64,000 nucleotides of DNA, taken from the NCBI GenBank assembly GCA_903859215.1, contig CAIOLW010000036.1, forward strand, positions 1-64,000. Direction: 5' to 3'. Below the pieces are notes generated by a model. It was not told where the DNA came from, searched no databases, and was given only the letters and a program-made list of their open reading frames with translations. Made by a program: the position numbers and the translations under genes. This DNA is from an uncultured bacterium (GTDB taxonomy: Bacteria > Krumholzibacteriota > Krumholzibacteriia > LZORAL124-64-63). Shown here piece after piece: positions 16,749 to 23,871 of this stretch; positions within the stretch are counted from its first letter, which is position 1, and each line of letters begins with the position of its first letter.

Positions 16749-17420
16749 ATGGCCCACATCATTCTCTACGGCGACGAATCCCGGTGCGCTCCCATCCGCG
16801 CGCAGCTTGTGCGGTGGGGCCTGACCGTCGGTTCGCCGTCCGCAGCCGATCCCGCGCCCGAGGGCGTCGGTGTCGACGCGTGTGATGTGGTGCTCGTAGT
16901 TGGTCGCGTCGCTGCGGGTCTTCCCGGTCCGGACGCCGTGTCCGATGGTGGACGGGGGGCGGCGCCCGCCGCTCCCCGTTTTTACCTGTCGGACGAGGAG
17001 ATCGCCGACGGTTGTCCCCGGTCGCTGCTGTCGCGCCTTCTGGACGCCAGCCGGCTTGCCGGTGACTGTCGCGTCGCGCTTGGTGGCGCCGCGCTGGAGG
17101 CCGGTGACGATGTCCACAAGATCGGTCACGAACTGCGGAGTCCCCTGACCGCGATCAAGACGGCGTTGGAACTGATGGAAAGCGATCTCGGCAACTGGCA
17201 GGCCGATCCCGCGGATGTCGAGGCGCAGCTCAAGATGCTGCAGATCGCGTTGCGCAACGTCCGCCGGCTGCACCGGGCCATCGAGTGGAGCCAGATGCTG
17301 CTGGCCGGGCCGCGGGCCGACGCCGAGCCGTTGACCGCCGCGGACCAGGCGCCGGTGTCCCGTCCCGTGTCCGTGGACGCGGCGACCTGCCTGCGCGATT
17401 ACGAGTCCAGCGCAGCCTGA
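16749..17420 (+). CDS. HisKA-domain protein lacking an ATPase domain
   Basis: The 223-residue protein has an N-terminal region (residues 1-100) that looks like a degenerate receiver fold (MAHIILYGDESRCAPIRAQL) without the acidic pocket, and then a histidine-kinase dimerisation/phosphoacceptor domain with the H-box GHELRSPLTAI (H127) and a helical second half. No N, G1 or G2 boxes follow; the frame ends about 30 residues after the helix pair. It can be phosphorylated but not autophosphorylate on its own, so it may act as a phosphotransfer protein for the kinase encoded just downstream. A sigma-54-type promoter precedes it and a strong hairpin follows. Confidence 0.7.
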   Translation: MAHIILYGDESRCAPIRAQLVRWGLTVGSPSAADPAPEGVGVDACDVVLVVGRVAAGLPGPDAVSDGGRGAAPAAPRFYLSDEEIADGCPRSLLSRLLDASRLAGDCRVALGGAALEAGDDVHKIGHELRSPLTAIKTALELMESDLGNWQADPADVEAQLKMLQIALRNVRRLHRAIEWSQMLLAGPRADAEPLTAADQAPVSRPVSVDAATCLRDYESSAA

Positions 17421-17445
17421 GACCGCGGGACGAAACGACAGCGAG

Positions 17446-17483
17446 TGGCGATGCGGCCGGGTCCGGACCCGGCCGCGTCGCCA
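17446..17483 (+). terminator. Long GC-rich palindrome, probable terminator
   Basis: Two 19-base arms (17446-17464 and 17465-17483) are complementary except for one T-G pair and abut without a spacer. TTCC follows; the T-tract is short, so factor-independent termination is likely but not certain. Confidence 0.55.
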
Positions 17484-17492
17484 TTCCGGCCG

Positions 17493-17520
17493 TTGCGCCG
17501 CGGCAGCGGGAGTGTATGAT
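17493..17520 (+). promoter_or_regulatory. Predicted promoter for the hybrid kinase
   Basis: TTGCGC (17493-17498), 16-base spacer, TATGAT (17515-17520), about 30 bases before the GTG start. Confidence 0.5.
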
Positions 17521-17556
17521 GCCCGGGCAGCGACCCGATGCCCGGAAGGATTCCCC

Positions 17557-18708
17557 GTGAGTGACAGCGATCCCTGCCCGAACCCGGCCGTGCCCGCGAT
17601 GGGCGACGACGCGCGCCTGCGCGTGGCCGGCGTCGCGCACGACGTCAACCAGATGCTGGCGGTGATCCGCGGCCGCGCCGAGATCCTGCTCCGCCGCCTG
17701 CCGGGTGAACAGTCCCACCTGCAGGCGATCGCGCTGGCGGCGCGCGACGCGTCGGTGATGCTCGAGCGCCTCGTCGTTTCGACGGTGTCGCCCGTGGCCG
17801 GAACGGCGTCATCGCCGCATCAGGCGCTGCGCGACGCGGCGCTGCTCGTGCTGCCGCCGTCCGGCGCGTGGGCCGATGCCGCGTCGGCGCCGGGAGTCTG
17901 GGCCCTGGACAACCGCATCGAGACGGCGCTCGCGGCGAGCGTGCCCGCGCCCGTCCTGCGCGAGGTGTTCGCGAACCTGCTCCACAACGCGCTGCGCGCG
18001 ATGTCCGCGGGCGGTTGCGTCACCGCCGACGCGCTGGCCGACGGCGGGACGGTGCGCCTGCGACTGGCCGACAGCGGGCCCGGCATCGCCCCGGCCGTGG
18101 CGGCCCGACTGTTCGAGTCCGGCGCGACCACGAACGGGGGGCCGGGCCACGGCATCGGGCTTGCATCTTGCCGTCAGTTGCTGGAAGCGCACGGTGCGAC
18201 GCTGGCGCTCGACGCGGCCGGCGGCCGCGGGGCCGCATTCGTGATCAGCGCGCCCGCGGCGTCGGCGTCGGACATCGCGCCGGTGGCCGGGACCGGCGCC
18301 GCGGTAGACAAGGCGCTGCCCGGGCTGTCGGTGGTGGTCATCGACGACGAGGCGGCCGTCCGAGGGATGCTGCAGGACGTGCTGGGCGAGCTCGGCTGCC
18401 GCGTTCGCTGCCACCGCGACGGTGCGGCGGCGCTGGCCGACGGTGCCCCGGGCGGCGCCCAGGTGGCGCTCGTGGACCGCAGGCTGCCCGGCGGCGACGG
18501 GGTCGAGGTGGCGTCGCGCCTGCGCGCGCTGGACGATCGCCTCGTCATCATCCTGATGTCCGGCTGGGACCGCGACGAACTGCCGGCGCCGCCGGCGCTG
18601 GTCGACTTCACGGCGCGCAAGCCGCTCGGCCTGGACAACCTGCAGGACCTGCTGTCCCGCGCAGCGGCCCTCCATCAGCAACGCGGACGGCAGGAGCAGG
18701 GGGCATGA
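17557..18708 (+). CDS. Soluble hybrid histidine kinase with C-terminal receiver
   Basis: The start is GTG 17557 with GGAAGGA at 17543-17549, giving 383 residues. There is no sensor or membrane segment: the H-box VAGVAHDVNQMLAVI (H28) begins almost at once, followed by an HATPase domain (EVFANLLHNALRAM, DSGPGI, HGIGLASC) and, after an alanine-rich linker, a receiver domain (VVVIDDEAAVRGM, D307 in VDRRLPGGDG, LMSG, RKPL). The lack of an input domain suggests that another protein, perhaps the ATPase-less HisKA protein upstream, provides the signal. The TGA overlaps the next ATG by four bases. Confidence 0.88.
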   Translation: MSDSDPCPNPAVPAMGDDARLRVAGVAHDVNQMLAVIRGRAEILLRRLPGEQSHLQAIALAARDASVMLERLVVSTVSPVAGTASSPHQALRDAALLVLPPSGAWADAASAPGVWALDNRIETALAASVPAPVLREVFANLLHNALRAMSAGGCVTADALADGGTVRLRLADSGPGIAPAVAARLFESGATTNGGPGHGIGLASCRQLLEAHGATLALDAAGGRGAAFVISAPAASASDIAPVAGTGAAVDKALPGLSVVVIDDEAAVRGMLQDVLGELGCRVRCHRDGAAALADGAPGGAQVALVDRRLPGGDGVEVASRLRALDDRLVIILMSGWDRDELPAPPALVDFTARKPLGLDNLQDLLSRAAALHQQRGRQEQGA

Positions 18709-19490
18709 ACCGGACCTGGACACACGGACTGCTGGCGTGCGCGTTCGCGTTCGCATTCGCATGCGCGACGATGGCCGCGACAGGCGCCTGCGCTGAGGAA
18801 ACATCCCCGGACACGCCGCTGGCGCTGGCCCGCCTGGACTCGGTGGCCATCGCCGTGCCGGGACACGTGACGGGGCTGGCCTGGCTCGGCGCCGACACGC
18901 TCGCGGTGCTCGTCATCGGCGAGGAGCCGGCGACGGGCGGCCAGGCGCCGGCGCAGCTGGTCCTGCAGAGCCGCGCCGGTCGCGTGCTGCGCAGCGAGGA
19001 CGTGACGGGCGTGTTGGACCGCACGCTGGCCTGGGACGGGCGCGAACTGTGGTCGTGCGGGGATGTGGACGGGGGCGGCTCGCAGCTGTACCGCCTGGAC
19101 CCTGCGCTGCTCACCGTGCGCGCGTCGTACCCGACGCCGGGACACAGGCCCGGCGGGCTGTGTTCGGACGGCCGGTTCCTGTGGCTGTGCGATCGCGACG
19201 CCGGCCGGCTCGCGCGGTTCGACCCGGCGCTCAACGAGTTCACCCGCGTGTCGTCGACGCCCGGGTTCTCGCCGTGCGGCCTGGCCTGGGACGGCCGGAA
19301 CCTGTGGCTGACAGACGTGGGCACCGGCCGGCTTTACCGCCTGTCGGGCTCCCGCCGGGCCTGGAGCGGGACGGTCGAGGCCCGCGACTTCCTGAGCCGC
19401 GGGAAGCCCGTCCAACTGGTCCACGACGGCCACGACCTGTGGCTGCTGGCCGAAGGAACCGGGTGGCTGGTCCGGGTGCGGATTTCCTGA
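18705..19490 (+). CDS. Secreted beta-propeller-like protein
   Basis: The 261-residue protein has a signal peptide (LLACAFAFAFACATMAATGACA) and then repeated WDGRELW, SDGRFLWLCD, WDGRNLWLTD and HDGHDLWLL blocks about 40-45 residues apart. Such D-G-x-x-L-W repeats form beta-propeller blades in extracytoplasmic proteins. Cysteines in the repeats may form disulfides. Its four-base overlap with the kinase gene suggests cotranscription; the propeller could act as the periplasmic ligand sensor for that pathway, but no membrane link is visible, so this is an inference. Confidence 0.7.
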   Translation: MNRTWTHGLLACAFAFAFACATMAATGACAEETSPDTPLALARLDSVAIAVPGHVTGLAWLGADTLAVLVIGEEPATGGQAPAQLVLQSRAGRVLRSEDVTGVLDRTLAWDGRELWSCGDVDGGGSQLYRLDPALLTVRASYPTPGHRPGGLCSDGRFLWLCDRDAGRLARFDPALNEFTRVSSTPGFSPCGLAWDGRNLWLTDVGTGRLYRLSGSRRAWSGTVEARDFLSRGKPVQLVHDGHDLWLLAEGTGWLVRVRIS

Positions 19491-19499
19491 GTGGTGGCC

Positions 19500-19528
19500 T
19501 TGACAGGGTGCCCGGCCGGACTTAGTCT
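19500..19528 (+). promoter_or_regulatory. Predicted promoter of fur
   Basis: Consensus -35 TTGACA (19500-19505), 17-base spacer, -10 TAGTCT (19523-19528). The operator-like palindrome follows directly, overlapping the expected start site. Confidence 0.65.
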
Positions 19529-19535
19529 GGATTAC

Positions 19536-19548
19536 GAAAACTGTTTTC
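19536..19548. promoter_or_regulatory. Operator-like palindrome, candidate Fur-family binding site
   Basis: GAAAAC-T-GTTTTC is a perfect 13-base inverted repeat within an AT-rich island in otherwise GC-rich DNA, just downstream of the -10 box. Position and base composition fit autoregulation by the Fur-family protein encoded downstream; the match to the E. coli Fur box is partial. Confidence 0.5.
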
Positions 19549-19557
19549 ATTTTCGGC

Positions 19558-19663
19558 GGTCTTCCGTTCAATCGGTCGCCGCGCACACAGTTTCCGTCCC
19601 AACGGCTTCCGTCCAGCTGGTTTCCGCCCCGGCGGTCTCCGCCCGAACGGTCGTCGCCCAGAC
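19558..19663 (+). repeat. Seven imperfect 15-16 base repeats in the fur leader
   Basis: Seven units begin at 19558, 19574, 19589, 19604, 19619, 19634 and 19649, each close to GGTTTCCGCCCCGAC in sequence. The first is 16 bases long, the rest 15. They fill the leader between the operator and the fur ribosome-binding site. The array keeps the fur frame open without a usable start codon after the predicted transcription start. Confidence 0.8.
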
Positions 19664-19679
19664 AAACAAGAGGTCCGGC

Positions 19680-20195
19680 ATGGTGCCTGTGAAAAAGTAC
19701 CGCGAGGTCGACGAGAACCTGGTGCGCCAGAAGGAAGCGGCGTTTGCCGACTTCATCCAGCGGAAGGGTTTGAAGACGACCCGGCAGCGGAACACGATCA
19801 TCGCGACGTTCTTCCGTCTGCGGGGCCACATTTCGGTCGAGGAACTGCTCAACCAGGTCAAGCAGGTCAATCCGCGCATCGGGTACGCTACGGTGTACCG
19901 CACGCTGCACCTGCTGGTCGAGAGCAGCCTGGTGGAAGAGCGTCGCTTCGGCGACGGGCTCGCGCGTTACGAAGGTCATTCGGACGTCGAGCACCACGAC
20001 CACATGATCTGCCTCGAGTGCGGCGAGATCTTCGAGTTCTTCAATCCGCGGCTCGAGGCGCTCCAGGAGAGCCTGGCCGAGGAGAACAACTTCCAGATCT
20101 TCCGCCATCGGCTGGAGCTGTACGGTGCCTGCAAGGACAAGGAAGCCTGCAACCGACGCAAGGCCCGCGGGAACACCGCAGCCGGCGCCGAGTAG
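19680..20195 (+). CDS. fur: Fur family transcriptional regulator
   Basis: The 171-residue protein starts at ATG 19680 after AAGAGGT. It has the N-terminal winged helix (TRQRNTIIATFFRLRGHISVEELL, then NPRIGYATVYRTLHLL recognition helix) and the Fur dimerisation/metal motif VEHHDHMICLECGE, with a final C-x4-C pair (ACKDKEAC). These are the residues of a metal-sensing Fur, most likely Fe(II)-dependent, though Zur or PerR cannot be ruled out without the full ligand set. It lies upstream of alr with a 4-base gap, an uncommon neighbour. Confidence 0.92.
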   Translation: MVPVKKYREVDENLVRQKEAAFADFIQRKGLKTTRQRNTIIATFFRLRGHISVEELLNQVKQVNPRIGYATVYRTLHLLVESSLVEERRFGDGLARYEGHSDVEHHDHMICLECGEIFEFFNPRLEALQESLAEENNFQIFRHRLELYGACKDKEACNRRKARGNTAAGAE

Positions 20196-20199
20196 CACG

Positions 20200-21348
20200 A
20201 TGCCTGACCCGGTCGGCCCCTGGCTGGCCATCGACGTCGATCGCGCGGCGCTGGCCGACAATCTCCGCGCGTTCCGTCGGCAGACCGCCGCGTCGTCGGC
20301 ATTGCTGGCCGTCGTGAAGGCGGACGCCTACGGGCACGGCCTGTGCCTGGCGGCGTCCGCCTTTCTCGATGGCGGCGCCGACCTGCTCGGCGTGCACGCG
20401 CTGCACGAGGCGCGCTCGCTGCGCCAGGCCGGGATCACGGCGCCGGTCATCGTGCTCGGCCCGTCGACGGCGGCGGAAGCCGCGGAAGCGGCGCGGCTGG
20501 GCGTCGAGATCACCGTGGCGTCCGCACCCGGCGTGCGGGCCGCCGCCGCCGCCGCCAGCGCCGAATTTCCCCTGTCCGTGCATTTGAAGGTCGAGACCGG
20601 CGTCAACCGCCAGGGCCTCGTCGAGGCCGAACTCGCCGACGCCGCGCGGTCCCTGCGCGCGGCGCCCGGCCTGCGGCTGGCCGGCCTGTCGAGCCACTAC
20701 GCCGATATCGAGGACACCACCGATCACTCGTTCGCCGAACTGCAGACACACCGCTTCGAGGCGATGCGCTCGCAGCTGGCCGGGGCCGGCGTGACCGGCC
20801 TGCGCGAGCACATGAGCTGCAGCGCCGCGGCGCTGCTGTGGGAACGCAGCCACCGCGCGATCGTGCGCGTGGGCATCGGCGCCTACGGCGTGTGGCCGTC
20901 GAAGGAAACGCGCGTGTCGGTGCGCCAGCAGGGCCGGCCCGAACTGGTGCTGCGGCCCGCGCTGACCTGGAAGGTGATGATCTCGCAGGTGCGCGACGTG
21001 CCGGCCGGGCAGACGGTCGGCTACGGGCGCACCTGGAAGGCGATGACCGACAGCCGCATCGCCGTGCTGCCGGTGGGCTACGCCGACGGCTGGCCGCGCG
21101 CCCTGTCCGGCCGCGGGCACGTGCTGGTGGGCGGCCGTCGCGCGCCGCTGGTCGGGCGCATCTGCATGAACCTCTGCATGGTCGACGTCACCCACGTCCC
21201 GGGCGCCGCTGCCGGTGACCATGCGGTGCTGCTCGGCCGGCAGGGTGACGAGGTCATCAGCGCCGAGATGCTGGCCGACCTGCTCGGCACGATCCCCTAC
21301 GAAGTGCTCACGCTGCCGGGCCCGGCCTGGACGCGCGTGGGCGTCTGA
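20200..21348 (+). CDS. alr: Alanine racemase
   Basis: The 382-residue protein has the PLP-barrel N-terminus with the catalytic lysine in AVVKADAYGHG (K40), LKVETGVNRQGL, SCSAAAL and RVGIGAYGVWPS, and a C-terminal beta domain with VGYADGWPRAL and GRICMNLCMVDV, the typical alanine racemase blocks. It interconverts L- and D-alanine for peptidoglycan. ATG 20200 lies four bases after the fur stop; upstream in-frame ATGs would fall inside fur. Confidence 0.95.
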   Translation: MPDPVGPWLAIDVDRAALADNLRAFRRQTAASSALLAVVKADAYGHGLCLAASAFLDGGADLLGVHALHEARSLRQAGITAPVIVLGPSTAAEAAEAARLGVEITVASAPGVRAAAAAASAEFPLSVHLKVETGVNRQGLVEAELADAARSLRAAPGLRLAGLSSHYADIEDTTDHSFAELQTHRFEAMRSQLAGAGVTGLREHMSCSAAALLWERSHRAIVRVGIGAYGVWPSKETRVSVRQQGRPELVLRPALTWKVMISQVRDVPAGQTVGYGRTWKAMTDSRIAVLPVGYADGWPRALSGRGHVLVGGRRAPLVGRICMNLCMVDVTHVPGAAAGDHAVLLGRQGDEVISAEMLADLLGTIPYEVLTLPGPAWTRVGV

Positions 21349-21402
21349 CCCCGACGAACAACCGGGGCGCGCCCGCGTGGCGACGCCCGCCGGAGGAATC
21401 CC

Positions 21403-21861
21403 GTGTTCGGCAGTCTCCAGAAGATGCTCCAGGGCGCGCTGTCGCCCGCCCCGGAACCCCAGGACGAGGCGGCCCGCGTGCGCCTGGCCACGGCCGTGCT
21501 CCTGCTCGAGGCGGCGCATGCCGACAGCGAGTTCAGCGATGTGGAACGCACGGCGATCCACGCGGTGGTGCGGGGGCGGTTCGGGCTGAGCGACGGCGAC
21601 TCGGTCGAACTGCTCGCGGCTGCCGAGCAGGCGCGCTGGGAGAGCGGGGACCTCTACCGGTTCGCGCGCCAGCTCAACGACAGCTTTCCGCTCCCCCGCA
21701 AGCTGGCTGTCGTCGAACTGCTGTGGGAGATCGTCTACAGCGATGGCATGCTCGAGGCCCACGAAGACGCATTGATGCACAAGGTGGGCAACCTGCTGGG
21801 GATCCGGCTCGAGGACCTCATGGCGCTCAAGCGCAAGGCGCAGGGGCGGTCGCCGCGCTGA
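21403..21861 (+). CDS. TerB-like domain protein
   Basis: The 152-residue all-helical protein matches the TerB/COG4103 pattern: VRLATAVLLLEAAHADSEFS near the N-terminus and LLWEIVYSDGMLEAHEDALM near the C-terminus, two acidic D/E-rich helix ends thought to bind metal. GTG 21403 follows GGAGGAA. The family is linked to tellurite or stress responses in some bacteria, but stand-alone members like this one have no proven role. Confidence 0.85.
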   Translation: MFGSLQKMLQGALSPAPEPQDEAARVRLATAVLLLEAAHADSEFSDVERTAIHAVVRGRFGLSDGDSVELLAAAEQARWESGDLYRFARQLNDSFPLPRKLAVVELLWEIVYSDGMLEAHEDALMHKVGNLLGIRLEDLMALKRKAQGRSPR

Positions 21862-21984
21862 TTTCGCCGCTGGCGTGCGCGGCGCCGCGCGTTGTCTCGC
21901 TGCACGGGCGCGCGCCCGGCGGGGCGAGCCCGTCGCGGCCCCTGCCGCGCGCGTCGTCGGTTCGACACCCGAGGAGGACATGTG

Positions 21985-23157
21985 ATGAAGCGACAGATCG
22001 GCATCCTGGCATCGCTGGGGCTGCTCGTGATCCTGGCGGCCGGATGCGGCCGCGACGACAACCCCGCCGCCGGCGGCAGCACGGCGACCGACCAGTTCGC
22101 GCAGATCGACCTGGACAAGGATTTCGGCGGGCTGACCGCGACGGCAGAGGACCCGGCGTTTGCCGATCCCGGCATGGAGGCGGCCCTGGCCGCGGACGCC
22201 GGCGAAGCGTGCCCGGACCCGCTGCTGATGAGCCCTGAATTCCAGCAGCTCGACCGCGCCGGGCGTGAACACCCCGACCTTCCCGACAGCCTGCGCCCCG
22301 GCCTGACGTTCCTGCGCCTGCGCTGGGGTCACCTGGCCGGGCCGGTGGATTCGCTGGACGCTTCGGGCGACTGCGCGCGCACCGACTGGTCGGGCACGAT
22401 CCGCGTCGACCGGGGCCTGCTCGTGGTCCGGCGCGTCCTGGCCTTCGAGCGGCCGAACGACCACATCGTGTTCCCGCGCCCGGACCCGCACGCCGTCGAG
22501 GTCATCAGTTCCACCCGATGCGGCCACGACGGCCTTGTGCTGCAGATCCTCACGCGCCCCGCGGCCCTGGAGGACTCGGCCACGGCTGCGACGCCCAACC
22601 TGCTGCACATCGACCTCGGCCCGTTCAGCGCGACCTACGACGTGGCCGAACTGGGCTCGATCAGCGCGGTCGTCGACGTCGATGCCGACGGCAACGCGGT
22701 CGAACTGGCGGGTGTGCGCCCGCGGCGCCCGGACGGGTGCCCCAGCGGTACGCTCATGGGCCGCTACCGGCCGGCGTCCGCCGACCAGCCCGACACCTCG
22801 TCCACGGGCGGGCACGACCGGCTGGGACATCTGATGGTGGCCTGGCGCGGGTTCGACGGGGGCGTGGCCGGGTTCCTGCGCGGCGCCTACGGCCTCGACA
22901 GCGCCGGCGAACGCGTGTTCGTCGGCAAGATCATCGGCCTGGGCGGCGAGTTCCGCGGCCTGGTTCGCGGCACCTGGGAAGCCGGCGCCGCCGACGGCGA
23001 CCTGGCGCATTTCAACGGCCAGTGGCACGCCGCCGACGGCGCGGTCGAGGGTGTCGTGGCCGGTGACGGGTACCCGGGCCAGGACGGTCCCGGCGGCTTC
23101 GTCACGGGCCGCTGGGCCGCGCTCTGCGACGCGCAGGTGGCCGACACGGTTCACTGA
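21985..23157 (+). CDS. Lipoprotein of unknown function
   Basis: The 390-residue protein begins MKRQIGILASLGLLVILAAG-C, a lipobox signal, with GAGGAGGA upstream of ATG 21985. The mature part is acidic and has no recognisable enzyme motif; segments such as WSGTIRVDRGLLVVRRVLAFE and GHLMVAWRGFDGGVAGFLRG..., then GLGGEFRGLVRGTWEAG, suggest a beta-rich fold with Gly-turns. The motif pair FRGLVRGTW/FNGQWHA recurs and may mark short structural repeats. I do not recognise the family. Confidence 0.75.
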   Translation: MKRQIGILASLGLLVILAAGCGRDDNPAAGGSTATDQFAQIDLDKDFGGLTATAEDPAFADPGMEAALAADAGEACPDPLLMSPEFQQLDRAGREHPDLPDSLRPGLTFLRLRWGHLAGPVDSLDASGDCARTDWSGTIRVDRGLLVVRRVLAFERPNDHIVFPRPDPHAVEVISSTRCGHDGLVLQILTRPAALEDSATAATPNLLHIDLGPFSATYDVAELGSISAVVDVDADGNAVELAGVRPRRPDGCPSGTLMGRYRPASADQPDTSSTGGHDRLGHLMVAWRGFDGGVAGFLRGAYGLDSAGERVFVGKIIGLGGEFRGLVRGTWEAGAADGDLAHFNGQWHAADGAVEGVVAGDGYPGQDGPGGFVTGRWAALCDAQVADTVH

Positions 23158-23192
23158 GTCGCCGCCGGGCCTTCTGCTGGCAATCATGCGAA

Positions 23193-23238
23193 ACCGGCGA
23201 TGCCGGGCCCCGGGCCGCGGCATCGCCGGTCTCGTTTT
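23193..23238. terminator. Strong bidirectional hairpin between converging genes
   Basis: ACCGGCGATGCCG (23193-23205) and CGGCATCGCCGGT (23218-23230) form a perfect 13-pair stem, followed by CTCGTTTTA on the plus strand. Confidence 0.85.
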
Positions 23239-23259
23239 ACGGCCACGGGCAAGGGCCGG

Positions 23260-23859
23260 TCAGGCCAGTTTCAGCTCGATGTCCGCGGCGACGAGCAGCG
23301 GGTAGCGGGCCAGGTCGCGCTTGAACGCGATCAGCAGGTCGACGCGCCCGGTCACGGCGCCGCGCCCGGAGGCCTCGAACGCGTGCGCCGGCGAATAGAC
23401 AGCCAGGCCGCGGCCGGCTTTCGGGTCCACGCGCACTTCGTGCTCGAAACCGACCAGTTTCAGCCCTGCCGGCAGCGCGCCGAGGACGCCGGTGATCTCG
23501 TCGTCGTAGCGCGGGCCGAAGGCCTCGAAGCGGATCGCCATCGAGGCGCCGCGGATGCGGCGGTTGGCCGTGACGACCAGCCCGGTCTCGGCGGTGATCG
23601 TACGTGACAGGCCGCGCAGCCAGGCGGCGGTGTCGGCGTCGACGATCACGTGGCAGTCGCTCTCGCGCACCCCGACCAGCTCGGCCAGCTTCTCGGCCTT
23701 GCCCTCGTGGTGCACGCCGTCCAGATAGCTGTAGTACACGAGCGCATTGCGTCCCGACCCCAGCACCAGGCCGCTGATGAACGCCCGGACGACCTTCGCC
23801 TTGCCCTGGAAGACGACCTCGTTGAAGGCCGGCTCCTTTGCCCCGCGGTTGGTGGCCAT
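23260..23859 (-). CDS. Conserved-looking protein of unknown function
   Basis: The 199-residue cytoplasmic protein has no signal peptide, membrane segment or metal motif. It shows mixed alpha/beta character with blocks LVLGSGRNALVYYSYLDGVHHE, ESDCHVIVDADTAAWLRGL and FGPRYDDEITGVLGALP. It starts 12 bases after the NhaD-like antiporter stop on the same strand and is almost certainly in its operon. I do not recognise the family; a regulatory or accessory role for the transporter is only an inference from position. Confidence 0.75.
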   Translation of the reverse strand: MATNRGAKEPAFNEVVFQGKAKVVRAFISGLVLGSGRNALVYYSYLDGVHHEGKAEKLAELVGVRESDCHVIVDADTAAWLRGLSRTITAETGLVVTANRRIRGASMAIRFEAFGPRYDDEITGVLGALPAGLKLVGFEHEVRVDPKAGRGLAVYSPAHAFEASGRGAVTGRVDLLIAFKRDLARYPLLVAADIELKLA

Positions 23860-23871
23860 GTTCGTTCCTTC

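Noticed and set aside
19491-19680. N-terminal extension of Fur starting at the GTG at 19491
   Set aside because: The predicted promoter lies downstream of that GTG, no start codon with a ribosome-binding site is present in the repeats, and the Fur fold begins just after ATG 19680.
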